Below are positions 16,632-23,722 of a stretch of 39,253 bases of DNA, in pieces; positions within the stretch are counted from its first letter, which is position 1; each line of letters opens with the position of its first letter. The position numbers and the translations under genes are program-made. The notes under the pieces are model-generated. The model did not search any database. It saw only the letters and a program-made list of their open reading frames with translations, and was not told the DNA's origin. This DNA comes from an uncultured Clostridia bacterium (GTDB taxonomy: Bacteria > Bacillota > Clostridia > Christensenellales > Aristaeellaceae), in assembly GCA_946536315.1 (NCBI GenBank), contig CAMNEH010000013.1:1-39253 (forward strand), in the 5' to 3' direction.

Positions 16632-17704
16632 CGTATCCCGAGGAAACGGCGGCCCTGATCTGGTTGAGCCTTGCGGAAAGCCTGACCGCGCGCGGACGCC
16701 GCCTGCTCCTTGACCGGGCGGGCTGCGCGGCGCAGGCCCTGCGGCAGTTTGGCCGGGACGACGCGCAATGGACGGGCGAAAAAGCGTGCCGGGAGCTGGA
16801 GGACGCGCGGACGGCGCTGCCAAAGGTGCTTTCCCGGATGGACGCGCTGGGCATCCGCGCGGTCTCCGCCGGGGATGAGGCGTTCCCTGACCGGCTCAGG
16901 GAGATCCCGGATGCGCCGGACCTCCTGTATCTGCGCGGACAGCTGCCGCGCCGGCCGATGGTCGCCATCGTGGGCTCCCGCCGGGACACCCGCTACGGGC
17001 GGGAGCAGACGCTGCGCATCGCCCGGGACCTGGCGGACGCCGGGGTGTGCGTGGTCAGCGGCCTCGCGCGCGGCATCGACACCGCGGCGCACCGCGGCGC
17101 GGTCCAGGCGGGCGGCGTCACGGTCGGTGTGCTGGGCTGCGGACTGGACAGCGTGTATCCGAAGGAGAACACCGCGCTGACGGAGGAGATCCTGCGCCTG
17201 GGCGGCGGGCTGATCAGCGAGTACCCACTGGGCGCCGCGCCGCTGCCGTATCATTTTCCGCACCGCAACCGGTTGATCAGCGGACTGGCGGACGCCGTGC
17301 TGCTGATCGAGGCGACCCTGCGCTCCGGCACACAGAGCACCGTGAACCACGCGCTGGCCCAGGGAAAAACGGTGTTCGCGCTGCCGGGCAATGTGGACGC
17401 GCCGGGCAGCGAGCTGCCGCTGCAGCTGTTGAAGGACGGCGCTGAGATGTGCACCTGCGCCTCGGACATCCTGACCCGCCTCAAACTGCCCGCTCCGGAA
17501 GCGCCGGCGCGGCCGGACACTGCGCCGGAACCGGACGACCCGATCCTGCGCGCGCTCTTCCGTGAGGAAAAGACGTTTGAGGAGCTGCTGGAGGAGACCA
17601 GGCTGCCGGCGCAGACGCTCACCGCGCGCCTGGGACTGCTGGAGCTTGAGGAAAAGATCGATCGCCTGCCCGGGCGCAGCTTTGGGCTCAGCCGCCCGCG
17701 CTGA
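16628..17704 (+). CDS. dprA: DNA-processing protein DprA
   Basis: The 358-residue protein uses GTG 16628, overlapping the acyltransferase stop (GTGA), with GGAGGTGAG upstream. The N-terminal helical SAM-like region (1-75) precedes the Rossmann-like DprA core with VAIVGSRR (112-119), SGLARGIDTAAHRGA (144-158), GCGLDSVYPKEN, FPHRNRLISGL and ALPGNVDAPGS. A C-terminal winged-helix-like tail (about 300-358) is also typical. DprA loads RecA onto incoming single-stranded DNA during transformation, so this points to at least a relic of natural competence; many Clostridia keep it without known competence. Length and motifs are intact. Confidence 0.95.
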   Translation: MTYPEETAALIWLSLAESLTARGRRLLLDRAGCAAQALRQFGRDDAQWTGEKACRELEDARTALPKVLSRMDALGIRAVSAGDEAFPDRLREIPDAPDLLYLRGQLPRRPMVAIVGSRRDTRYGREQTLRIARDLADAGVCVVSGLARGIDTAAHRGAVQAGGVTVGVLGCGLDSVYPKENTALTEEILRLGGGLISEYPLGAAPLPYHFPHRNRLISGLADAVLLIEATLRSGTQSTVNHALAQGKTVFALPGNVDAPGSELPLQLLKDGAEMCTCASDILTRLKLPAPEAPARPDTAPEPDDPILRALFREEKTFEELLEETRLPAQTLTARLGLLELEEKIDRLPGRSFGLSRPR

Positions 17705-17725
17705 CCGGACGGCGGAACTGTGCGC

Positions 17726-17755
17726 ATGGTGAACCGGCGGAGCGCCGGTGACCAT
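17726..17755 (+). other. Stem-loop between dprA and the UshA-like gene
   Basis: ACCGGCG-GAG-CGCCGGT (17733-17749) is a perfect 7-bp stem, extended by ATGGT/ACCAT outside a small internal loop. No U-tract; it may limit readthrough or act as an mRNA end. Confidence 0.5.
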
Positions 17756-17796
17756 AGAGGACCCAGTGAACCCCGACAACGAAAGGAGTAAGACCG

Positions 17797-19629
17797 ATGA
17801 AACAACTGCTCTGTCTGTGTCTGGCGATGTGCATGCTGCTGGCCGCGATCGGCGGTGCGGCGGCGGAAGAGCGCCAGGCGGTCGAAATCAACCTGTACGG
17901 GATCGGCGACTTTGGCGGCGCGCTGGACGACGCCGGCACGCCGAATGGCAATCCGGGCGGCGCGCGCATCGTCGGCAAAATGAAGGCACTCACCGCGCAG
18001 GCGGCTCATCCCATCGTCCTGGCGGGCGGCACCAGCTATACCGGCTCCGCGATTTCCGAGACCAACCATGGCGCGCTGGTCAACGCGATGTACAGGGCCA
18101 TGGGCGTCAAGTATGCGGCGGTGGGCAATCATGACTTTGATTGGTCCGACGTGAATACGCGCAGCGACGTGTTCGCCGGCTGGGAGGCTGAAGGCGGCTT
18201 CACTTTCCTGAACGCGAACGTGTACTGGACCGAAGGGGAGCACACCGGCGAGCGCGTGTTCAAGCCCTATGACCTCATGGACATCGATGGGGTCCGCGTC
18301 GGCTTCTTCAGCGTCATCGACGAGGGCAACATGTCCGCGATCTCCAATGTGAACAAGGAAGGCATTGAGATGGTCTCCTCCGTGGATGAAGCCGCGAAGG
18401 TGGTGCGCGAGCTGCGCAATGAGGGCGCGCAGGTCGTCGTCGCGCTGGCGCACGTATACGGCGAGCAGGCGGCGCCCTATACCGCTGAGCAGCCGATCGG
18501 CAGCAACCTGGCCAATCTGATCGCCGCCTGTGAGGAAGCCGGCGGCATCGACGCGGTCTTCGGCTCCCAGACCACCAGCCCGATGTGCGGCAAGGTAGGG
18601 GATACCGCCGTGGTCAAGGCCCAGAATTTCGGCAAGCTCATCGGCCACCTGACCATCACCGTCGCGCCCGACGGGACCGTCACGGCCGAGCCGGAGCTGA
18701 TTCCGCTGACCCAGGTCACCGCCGGTGATCAGAACCTGTTCGGCTCCGACGAAACGACGCACGACGCTCTGCCTGTGGACGGGGAATTCCTTGCCGTGTA
18801 CAACGGCTACAACGACGCGCTGTCGGTGCTGATGGACGCGCCGCGCGGACTGGCGGACACGGAGATGAGCTTTGAGCCCGACGAGCTGAAGTTCGCCTAT
18901 CAGAAGTGGTACCTTCGCAACAACCTGTATTACCTGAACCATGTGTACGGCGAGCATGTGGACGCGTACTTCCACCAGAAGGGCGGCATCCGCAATATCG
19001 GCGCCGACGTGATCAGGCCCGGGGACACGATCAGCCTGCGCCTGCTGTACGCGGCCGCGCCGTTTGAAAACTATATCTATACCCTGGACATGAAGGGCAC
19101 CGATATCAAGGCGCTGCTGTCCGGCGAATGCCAGCTGGGCACCTATGCCAGCCTGCTGCAGTACGGCTTTGACGTCGTCTACGAAAGCGGCGATCCTTAC
19201 GAGGGCAACGGCCCGGTCGCGTCCCTGAGCCTGAACGGGGAACCGGTCGAGGACGAACGGGTCTATCGCATCGCGACCAACAGCTTCCTGTATCCCGGCC
19301 CGGGCGACGGCATCGACTTCAGCGCCGGCTTTAACGCGACCCACACCAACGTGCTGAACCGTACGGCGCTGCTCAAGGCGCTGCTGCACCAGAGCGCGAC
19401 GCTGACCTTCCTGCAGGGGCAGGACCTGACGCCCGCGTTCTCCCCGACGGTGTACGAATACACGGTCTCCGGCTGGGAAGGGCTGCACTGCGCCGCGAAC
19501 GAGGACGCGAAAATCGTCATGGATGACAGCGATGAAAACGTCGTGGTCATCACGGTGACCTCGCCGTACGAGGACCCCTACACGGATCCGGGCACGGTCA
19601 GCAACACCTATACGATCCGGCTGAAATAA
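17797..19629 (+). CDS. Exported UshA/5'-nucleotidase-like protein with degraded metal-binding motifs
   Basis: A 610-residue protein with a signal peptide (MKQLLCLCLAMCMLLAA, AAA|EE) after AAAGGAG. Residues 30-300 follow the metallophosphatase fold and 330-520 the 5'-nucleotidase C-terminal domain (QKGGIRNIG at 394-402, AAPFENYIYTLDMKG). Metal ligands are mostly lost: the D-x-H motif reads GDFGG (Asp38 kept, His replaced by Gly40), the second-motif Asp is Gly78 (LAGGTS), and the GHxH/GHSQ motif reads FGSQTT (255-260). Only GNHDFDW (110-116) and His219 (ALAH) remain. The tail (about 535-610) resembles a cadherin-like beta-sandwich domain. It may bind nucleotides or another ligand without hydrolysing it. 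It is flanked by stem-loops on both sides. Confidence 0.8.
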   Translation: MKQLLCLCLAMCMLLAAIGGAAAEERQAVEINLYGIGDFGGALDDAGTPNGNPGGARIVGKMKALTAQAAHPIVLAGGTSYTGSAISETNHGALVNAMYRAMGVKYAAVGNHDFDWSDVNTRSDVFAGWEAEGGFTFLNANVYWTEGEHTGERVFKPYDLMDIDGVRVGFFSVIDEGNMSAISNVNKEGIEMVSSVDEAAKVVRELRNEGAQVVVALAHVYGEQAAPYTAEQPIGSNLANLIAACEEAGGIDAVFGSQTTSPMCGKVGDTAVVKAQNFGKLIGHLTITVAPDGTVTAEPELIPLTQVTAGDQNLFGSDETTHDALPVDGEFLAVYNGYNDALSVLMDAPRGLADTEMSFEPDELKFAYQKWYLRNNLYYLNHVYGEHVDAYFHQKGGIRNIGADVIRPGDTISLRLLYAAAPFENYIYTLDMKGTDIKALLSGECQLGTYASLLQYGFDVVYESGDPYEGNGPVASLSLNGEPVEDERVYRIATNSFLYPGPGDGIDFSAGFNATHTNVLNRTALLKALLHQSATLTFLQGQDLTPAFSPTVYEYTVSGWEGLHCAANEDAKIVMDDSDENVVVITVTSPYEDPYTDPGTVSNTYTIRLK

Positions 19630-19631
19630 TC

Positions 19632-19669
19632 ACCGGCGGCCTTGCGCGTTGAACGGCAAGGCCGCCGGT
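19632..19669 (+). terminator. Perfect 14-bp stem-loop after the UshA-like gene
   Basis: ACCGGCGGCCTTGC (19632-19645) and its exact complement (19656-19669) enclose a 10-nt loop directly after the stop codon. Only a short T-poor tail follows, with TTTTTTT 16 bp later. Confidence 0.65.
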
Positions 19670-19701
19670 TCCTATGGGACTGCATTTTTTTCGCCGCTCG
19701 C

Positions 19702-19730
19702 TTGACAGCCGCGGGCAAACGGTATATATT
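19702..19730 (+). promoter_or_regulatory. Strong promoter of the 81-residue protein
   Basis: Consensus TTGACA (19702-19707), 17-bp spacer, TATATT (19725-19730), 49 bp before the ATG. Confidence 0.85.
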
Positions 19731-19779
19731 TCAGAATAGCCTGAACAGGCAAACTATTTGCGGAAAGAAGGTCTTTACG

Positions 19780-20025
19780 ATGGCTGACATGCTGAATGTG
19801 GAACAACTGAAGGCGAAAGCGGAAACCCTGATTAAGAGCATTTCCGGGGACAAGGATCTGCTGGCGTCCTTTGCCAAGGACCCCGTGGGCACGCTCGAAA
19901 AAAAGCTGGGTGTCGATCTGCCCGATGAGCAGATCAATCAGCTGATCAAGATGATCAAGGAAAAAATCGGCGAGGCCGGCACGAAGTCCATCCTGGACAA
20001 GATCAAGGGATTCTTCGGAAAATAA
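19780..20025 (+). CDS. Small helical protein of unknown function (resembles RiPP leader-like orphan proteins)
   Basis: An 81-residue protein from ATG 19780; GAAAGAAGG sits 9-10 bases upstream. It is soluble, Lys/Asp/Glu-rich and predicted helical: LKAKAETLIKSISGDKDLLA, SFAKDPVGTLEKKLGVDLPD, EQINQLIKMIKEKIG, then SILDKIKGFFGK. The FxxDPxxxLEKxLGVDLPDEQxNxLI segment resembles the leader part of Nif11/NHLP-type precursor peptides, and similar small proteins are common in Clostridia. There is no Cys/Ser/Thr-rich core peptide and no modifying enzyme nearby, so a true RiPP precursor is doubtful. Its own near-consensus promoter and strong flanking hairpins indicate an abundant monocistronic transcript. 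Function unknown. Confidence 0.8.
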   Translation: MADMLNVEQLKAKAETLIKSISGDKDLLASFAKDPVGTLEKKLGVDLPDEQINQLIKMIKEKIGEAGTKSILDKIKGFFGK

Positions 20026-20041
20026 TCGCATCCACATATCA

Positions 20042-20071
20042 AACAGGGGAGGACGCAGGTCCTCCCCTGTT
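20042..20071. terminator. Perfect 13-bp hairpin between convergent genes
   Basis: AACAGGGGAGGAC-GCAG-GTCCTCCCCTGTT (20042-20071) lies between the small protein and the tlyA stop on the other strand, so it can serve both. T-runs are weak on both sides (TTTTTTT only at 20083). Confidence 0.7.
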
Positions 20072-20074
20072 CAT

Positions 20075-20881
20075 TTACAACGTTTTTTTCAGCGTCTCAT
20101 GCGCTTCTCTGACGAGGGCGGCGATGTCCGCGTCGGAGGGAGCGGGACACAGGCCGGGCTGAAGGTCGGCCAGAAATTCGATATTCCCCTTCGGGCCGGT
20201 GATTGGCGAGTAGGTGAAGCGGCGCACGCTCCAGCCGAGCGCGTCCGCGGCGTCGGCGATGGCGCGCAGGACCTGGCGGTGGGTGCTTTCCTCGCGCACG
20301 ACGCCGTTTTTGCCGACCAGCCCGCGGCCGGCCTCAAACTGCGGCTTGACCAGCGTGACCACCTGGCCCTCATCCCCCATAACGCCGATGGCGGCAGGCA
20401 GGATTTTGGTGATGGAGATAAATGAAACGTCCATCACGGTCAGGGTTGGGTGCAGGGCAAACATGTCCGGCGTGAGCGTACGCGCGTTGGTGCGTTCCAT
20501 CACGGTGACGCGCGCGTCCTGGCTCAGGGCGTAATCGAACTGGCCGTAGCCGACGTCGATGGCGTAGACATGCGCCGCGCCGTGGCGCAGCAGCACGTCG
20601 GTAAAGCCGCCGGCGGCCGCGCCGATATCCATGCACACCCGGCCGGCGACCTGCGGCCGGAACACCTCGATGGCGCGCTCCAGCTTGTGAAAGCCGCGGC
20701 TGGCGACGCGGTCCACCGTGCCGCGGACGGTCAGCGTCTGCCCGTCCTCGATCAGCTCGGAGGGCTTTTCGATCCGGCGGTCGCCCAGATACACCTGTCC
20801 GGCCATGATCAGCGCCTGCGCCTTCTGCCGGCTGTCCACCTGTCCGGATTCCGCCAGGCGGATATCCGCGCGCTGTTTCAT
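20075..20881 (-). CDS. tlyA: TlyA-type rRNA 2'-O-methyltransferase
   Basis: A 268-residue protein with an N-terminal S4 domain (about 3-60) and an FtsJ-like methyltransferase. The SAM loop is MDIGAAAGGFTD (84-95), followed by YAIDVGYGQFDY, VMDVSFISI with Asp151, and LVKPQFEAGR with Lys179; Lys66 starts the catalytic region. These positions fit the 2'-O-methyltransferase K-D-K-E set. The family methylates 16S/23S rRNA cytidines, which underlies capreomycin sensitivity in mycobacteria; the old name hemolysin is misleading. Start ATG 20881 overlaps the dxs stop (ATGA), so translation is coupled to dxs. Confidence 0.93.
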   Translation of the reverse strand: MKQRADIRLAESGQVDSRQKAQALIMAGQVYLGDRRIEKPSELIEDGQTLTVRGTVDRVASRGFHKLERAIEVFRPQVAGRVCMDIGAAAGGFTDVLLRHGAAHVYAIDVGYGQFDYALSQDARVTVMERTNARTLTPDMFALHPTLTVMDVSFISITKILPAAIGVMGDEGQVVTLVKPQFEAGRGLVGKNGVVREESTHRQVLRAIADAADALGWSVRRFTYSPITGPKGNIEFLADLQPGLCPAPSDADIAALVREAHETLKKTL

Positions 20882-22734
20882 GTATGTTCTCCTTTCAGTC
20901 GCCGGAGGATGTCATCGGCGAGCCCTTCCGCGTCCAGCCCGGCGGCCTTCAGCAGCGCGCCGCGCTCCCCATGCGCCGGAAAACTGTCCGGCAGGGCGTA
21001 GCAGGCCAGCGGCGGCTGAACGCCTTCGCGCACCGCGGCGGCGGTCAGCATCTCGCCAAACCCGCCGCTGCGGATGTTTTCCTCCAGGGTCATCCATGGC
21101 CGGCCCTGAACCGCCTGCCAGAGGCCGGGGTCCAGCGGCCGCAGCTGCGTGACCGCGGCGACCTGCACGGACTTGCCGGCGGCCTGCAGGATCGCGGCGG
21201 CGCGGACGCCTTCCTCGGCAATGGCCCCGGCGCAGAGCAGCACGGCGTCTTCGCCTTCCGTGAGCGCGGCGTATCCGCCGGAGATGTCCGCGGCAGCCAG
21301 CAGGGGGTGCTGCGGGATTTTCCGCGGGTAACAGATCGCGGTCGGGGCGTCGGCGCTGAGCGCGTCGGCCAGCATGCGGCGCAGCTGCCCTTCGTTGACG
21401 GGGCAGGCGATCCGCATGCCGGGCATGGTCAGCAGGTAGGACAGGCCGAAGATGCCGTGGTGCGACGCGCCGTCCGGCCCGCTCAGCCCCGCGCGGTCCA
21501 GCAGGAAGATCACTGGCAGGCGCTGCAGGCATACGTCCATCAGCATCTGGTCGTAGGCGCGCTGCAAAAACGTGTCGTAGATCGCGCACACCGCGCGCTG
21601 GCCGCCGCGCGCCAGGCCAGCCGCCAGGCTGACCGCGTGCTCCTCGGCGATCCCGACGTCGAACAGCCGCCCGGGGCAGGCGCGGTCAAAGGCCGAAAAC
21701 CCGGTGCCGTCCTTCATCGCGGCGGTGATCACGCAGATGTCCCCGCGCGTCTGTTCCGCTTCGATCAGCGCCTGAGCGGCGGTTTTACCAAACTCGGGCG
21801 CCTGCTGCTCCTTCACGACGCCGCTCTCCACGTAGAACGGCGAAACGCCGTGGAATACGTCGGGACTGTTTTCCGCGGGGGTGTAGCCGTGGCCCTTCTG
21901 CGTGACCACGTGGATGAGCACCGGCTCGTTCAGCAGCGCCGCGCGCCGGAAGACGCGCTCCATCGCGGAGACGTTGTGCCCGTCGATCGGGCCCAGGTAA
22001 CGGAAGCCGAGCGAGCTGAAAAACGTGTCGTTCACGAAGATGTTGCGGATGTGATCCTTGGAGCGCTCGAAAAAACGGTACAGCACTTCCCCGCCCAGCG
22101 GGGCGCGCCTGAGCGCGCGGGAGACGGCCTTCTTCGCCCCGAGCCAGCCCTTGGACAGGCGCATGGTGGTCAGGTACCGGGACATCGCGCCGACGTTGCC
22201 GGAAATGGACATGCCGTTGTCGTTCAGGATCACGATGACCGGGGTATTGCTGCTGCCGGCGTCGTTGAGCGCTTCATAGCACATGCCGCCCGTCAGCGCG
22301 CCGTCGCCCAGGACGGCCACGGTATGCCCGGGCTGGCCCGCCAGGGCGCGCGCGCGCTGCAGGCCCACGGCCAGCGAAATCGCGTTGGACGCGTGCCCGG
22401 TCGTGAACAGGTCGCATTCGCTCTCGTCCCGGTTGGGAAAGCCGGAGAGGCCGCCGGTCTGCCGGAGCGTATGGAAGTCCGCCTCGCGCCCGGTCAGCAG
22501 CTTATACGCATAGCACTGGTGGCCGACGTCGAAGAGAATCTGATCCTCCGGCGGGTGAAAGGCGCGCAGCAGCGCCATCGTCAGTTCCACCGCGCCGAGA
22601 TTGGACGACAGATGTCCTCCGTTCTCCGCGACGGTCTGGATGATCCGCTCCCGCAGTGCGGCCGCCAGCGCTTCCAGCTCGTTCTCGCGCAGGCTGTTCA
22701 GGTCGCCGGGGCAGTGGATGTCCGTCAGGTTCAT
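20878..22734 (-). CDS. dxs: 1-deoxy-D-xylulose-5-phosphate synthase
   Basis: I start at ATG 22734 (618 residues) because GACGGAGG precedes it and the protein begins there like other DXS enzymes; a longer frame to 22824 would include the promoter. Visible motifs are HLSSNLG (41-47), DVGHQCYAYK (69-78), TTGHASNAIS (111-120), the thiamine-diphosphate motif GDGALTGG (143-150) with its later Asn, GIAEEHAV with the catalytic Glu, and DRAGLSGPDGASHHG in the transketolase-like middle domain. The cytosolic enzyme joins pyruvate and glyceraldehyde-3-phosphate, the first step of the MEP isoprenoid pathway. dxs followed by tlyA is a common Bacillota arrangement. Confidence 0.96.
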   Translation of the reverse strand: MNLTDIHCPGDLNSLRENELEALAAALRERIIQTVAENGGHLSSNLGAVELTMALLRAFHPPEDQILFDVGHQCYAYKLLTGREADFHTLRQTGGLSGFPNRDESECDLFTTGHASNAISLAVGLQRARALAGQPGHTVAVLGDGALTGGMCYEALNDAGSSNTPVIVILNDNGMSISGNVGAMSRYLTTMRLSKGWLGAKKAVSRALRRAPLGGEVLYRFFERSKDHIRNIFVNDTFFSSLGFRYLGPIDGHNVSAMERVFRRAALLNEPVLIHVVTQKGHGYTPAENSPDVFHGVSPFYVESGVVKEQQAPEFGKTAAQALIEAEQTRGDICVITAAMKDGTGFSAFDRACPGRLFDVGIAEEHAVSLAAGLARGGQRAVCAIYDTFLQRAYDQMLMDVCLQRLPVIFLLDRAGLSGPDGASHHGIFGLSYLLTMPGMRIACPVNEGQLRRMLADALSADAPTAICYPRKIPQHPLLAAADISGGYAALTEGEDAVLLCAGAIAEEGVRAAAILQAAGKSVQVAAVTQLRPLDPGLWQAVQGRPWMTLEENIRSGGFGEMLTAAAVREGVQPPLACYALPDSFPAHGERGALLKAAGLDAEGLADDILRRLKGEHT

Positions 22735-22756
22735 GAGCGCCTCCGTCAATTCAAAT

Positions 22757-22779
22757 GGGATGGGGGAAACCCCCATCCC
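22757..22779 (-). other. 10-bp hairpin at the 5' end of the dxs mRNA
   Basis: On the minus strand GGGATGGGGG-TTT-CCCCCATCCC begins about 5-7 bases after the -10 box, so it would form at or next to the transcript 5' end, upstream of the ribosome site. Confidence 0.7.
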
Positions 22780-22783
22780 GGAC

Positions 22784-22812
22784 ATTATACCATATAGCTG
22801 GCAAAGACGCAA
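22784..22812 (-). promoter_or_regulatory. Promoter of dxs-tlyA
   Basis: Minus strand TTGCGT (22812-22807), 17 bp, consensus TATAAT (22789-22784), 50 bp before the chosen ATG. Confidence 0.82.
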
Positions 22813-22842
22813 ACACGGCACCAACGCATCATGGCATCCCGG

Positions 22843-23721
22843 TCACTCTGGTCTGTACCAGCAGTACACCCGGACGTCGTCTGTTGGCCGGATGGTGAGG
22901 GGATACTGTCCGCCGTCGATCGGGAAGTAGTCAAAGTCGGTGACCTGAACGTGCTCGTGACACGGCGCGGCCTCTGCCGGCACGTAGAGGATGGATACGG
23001 CGACGCCGCCGTCGGTGGTCAGACAGTTCCAGCAATGGTCCTGGTGCTCGTCGATGTAGCGCTGAATGACCTCGCCATAGCGCGGATGCGAGGCGCAGTG
23101 GATGACCAGCGGGTAATCCAGATACGGCGCCAGCAGCGGGACCTCCTCCGCGGTAAACCCATAGTCGCGCAGGGTGCCGATGTAGACCATGACGTGGCGG
23201 TACCGGGTGCGCGTGATCAGCAGGTCGCCGACCCGGAGCGTGTCCTTGAGCGCTTCCGGCGCGGGCATCGGCTTTTCGTCAAACTTCCAGTTCCACCCGC
23301 CGCAGTAAAGGTCGTTCTTACGGTAGCGGCGGTCGTTGAGGATGTCGCCGAGGCTGGGCAATTTGGGCCGTTTGCACTGCTTCCAGATCCAGGTGGTCAT
23401 GCCGGTGCAGTCCAGCCCGTATACGTAGACCTTTTTCGCCTGGTAATACTCGGTCGATTCCCAGCAGTCGCGCTTGGCAAACTCCGGATACCGGGACATC
23501 AGCAGGTTGGTCGGCCGCCCGCCGAAGAAGTACGGCATGCCGGTGGGAAACAGCGATTGCACCTCGGCGCCGGTCAGCTGGTTGTAGCGGCGCTGAAAAA
23601 TGTTGTCCTGCTCCAACAGCTGAAAAGCGGCGTCCAGCAGGGACGACCGCTCCAGTTCAGCCCTCGCCGCCCCGAAGACGGCGAGGGCGCATACAAACAG
23701 CAGCAAGCAAATTCTGATCAT
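22843..23721 (-). CDS. Exported NlpC/P60-like cysteine hydrolase
   Basis: A 292-residue protein with a signal peptide (MIRICLLLFVCALAVFGAARA). The NlpC/P60-type triad appears as YGLDCTGMTTWIW with nucleophile Cys105, LRVGDLLITRTRYRHVMVYIG with His176, and VIHCAS with His208. An extended N-terminal region (22-100) includes FFGGRP and resembles the lead-in of wall amidases. The segment after Cys105 up to the VGDL element is longer than in minimal NlpC domains. The family cuts gamma-D-Glu-diaminoacid or related bonds in peptidoglycan peptides. The start codon lies 1 bp after the stop of the large surface protein, so it is coupled to that gene and could help insert it into the wall. Confidence 0.8.
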   Translation of the reverse strand: MIRICLLLFVCALAVFGAARAELERSSLLDAAFQLLEQDNIFQRRYNQLTGAEVQSLFPTGMPYFFGGRPTNLLMSRYPEFAKRDCWESTEYYQAKKVYVYGLDCTGMTTWIWKQCKRPKLPSLGDILNDRRYRKNDLYCGGWNWKFDEKPMPAPEALKDTLRVGDLLITRTRYRHVMVYIGTLRDYGFTAEEVPLLAPYLDYPLVIHCASHPRYGEVIQRYIDEHQDHCWNCLTTDGGVAVSILYVPAEAAPCHEHVQVTDFDYFPIDGGQYPLTIRPTDDVRVYCWYRPE

Positions 23722-23722
23722 T

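Noticed and set aside
19780-20025. Complete RiPP biosynthetic cluster
   Set aside because: No modifying enzyme, protease or dedicated exporter is adjacent, and the C-terminus lacks a core-like segment.
20075-20881. Hemolysin or toxin (TlyA)
   Set aside because: The sequence is a rRNA methyltransferase with an S4 domain; the hemolysin name is historical.
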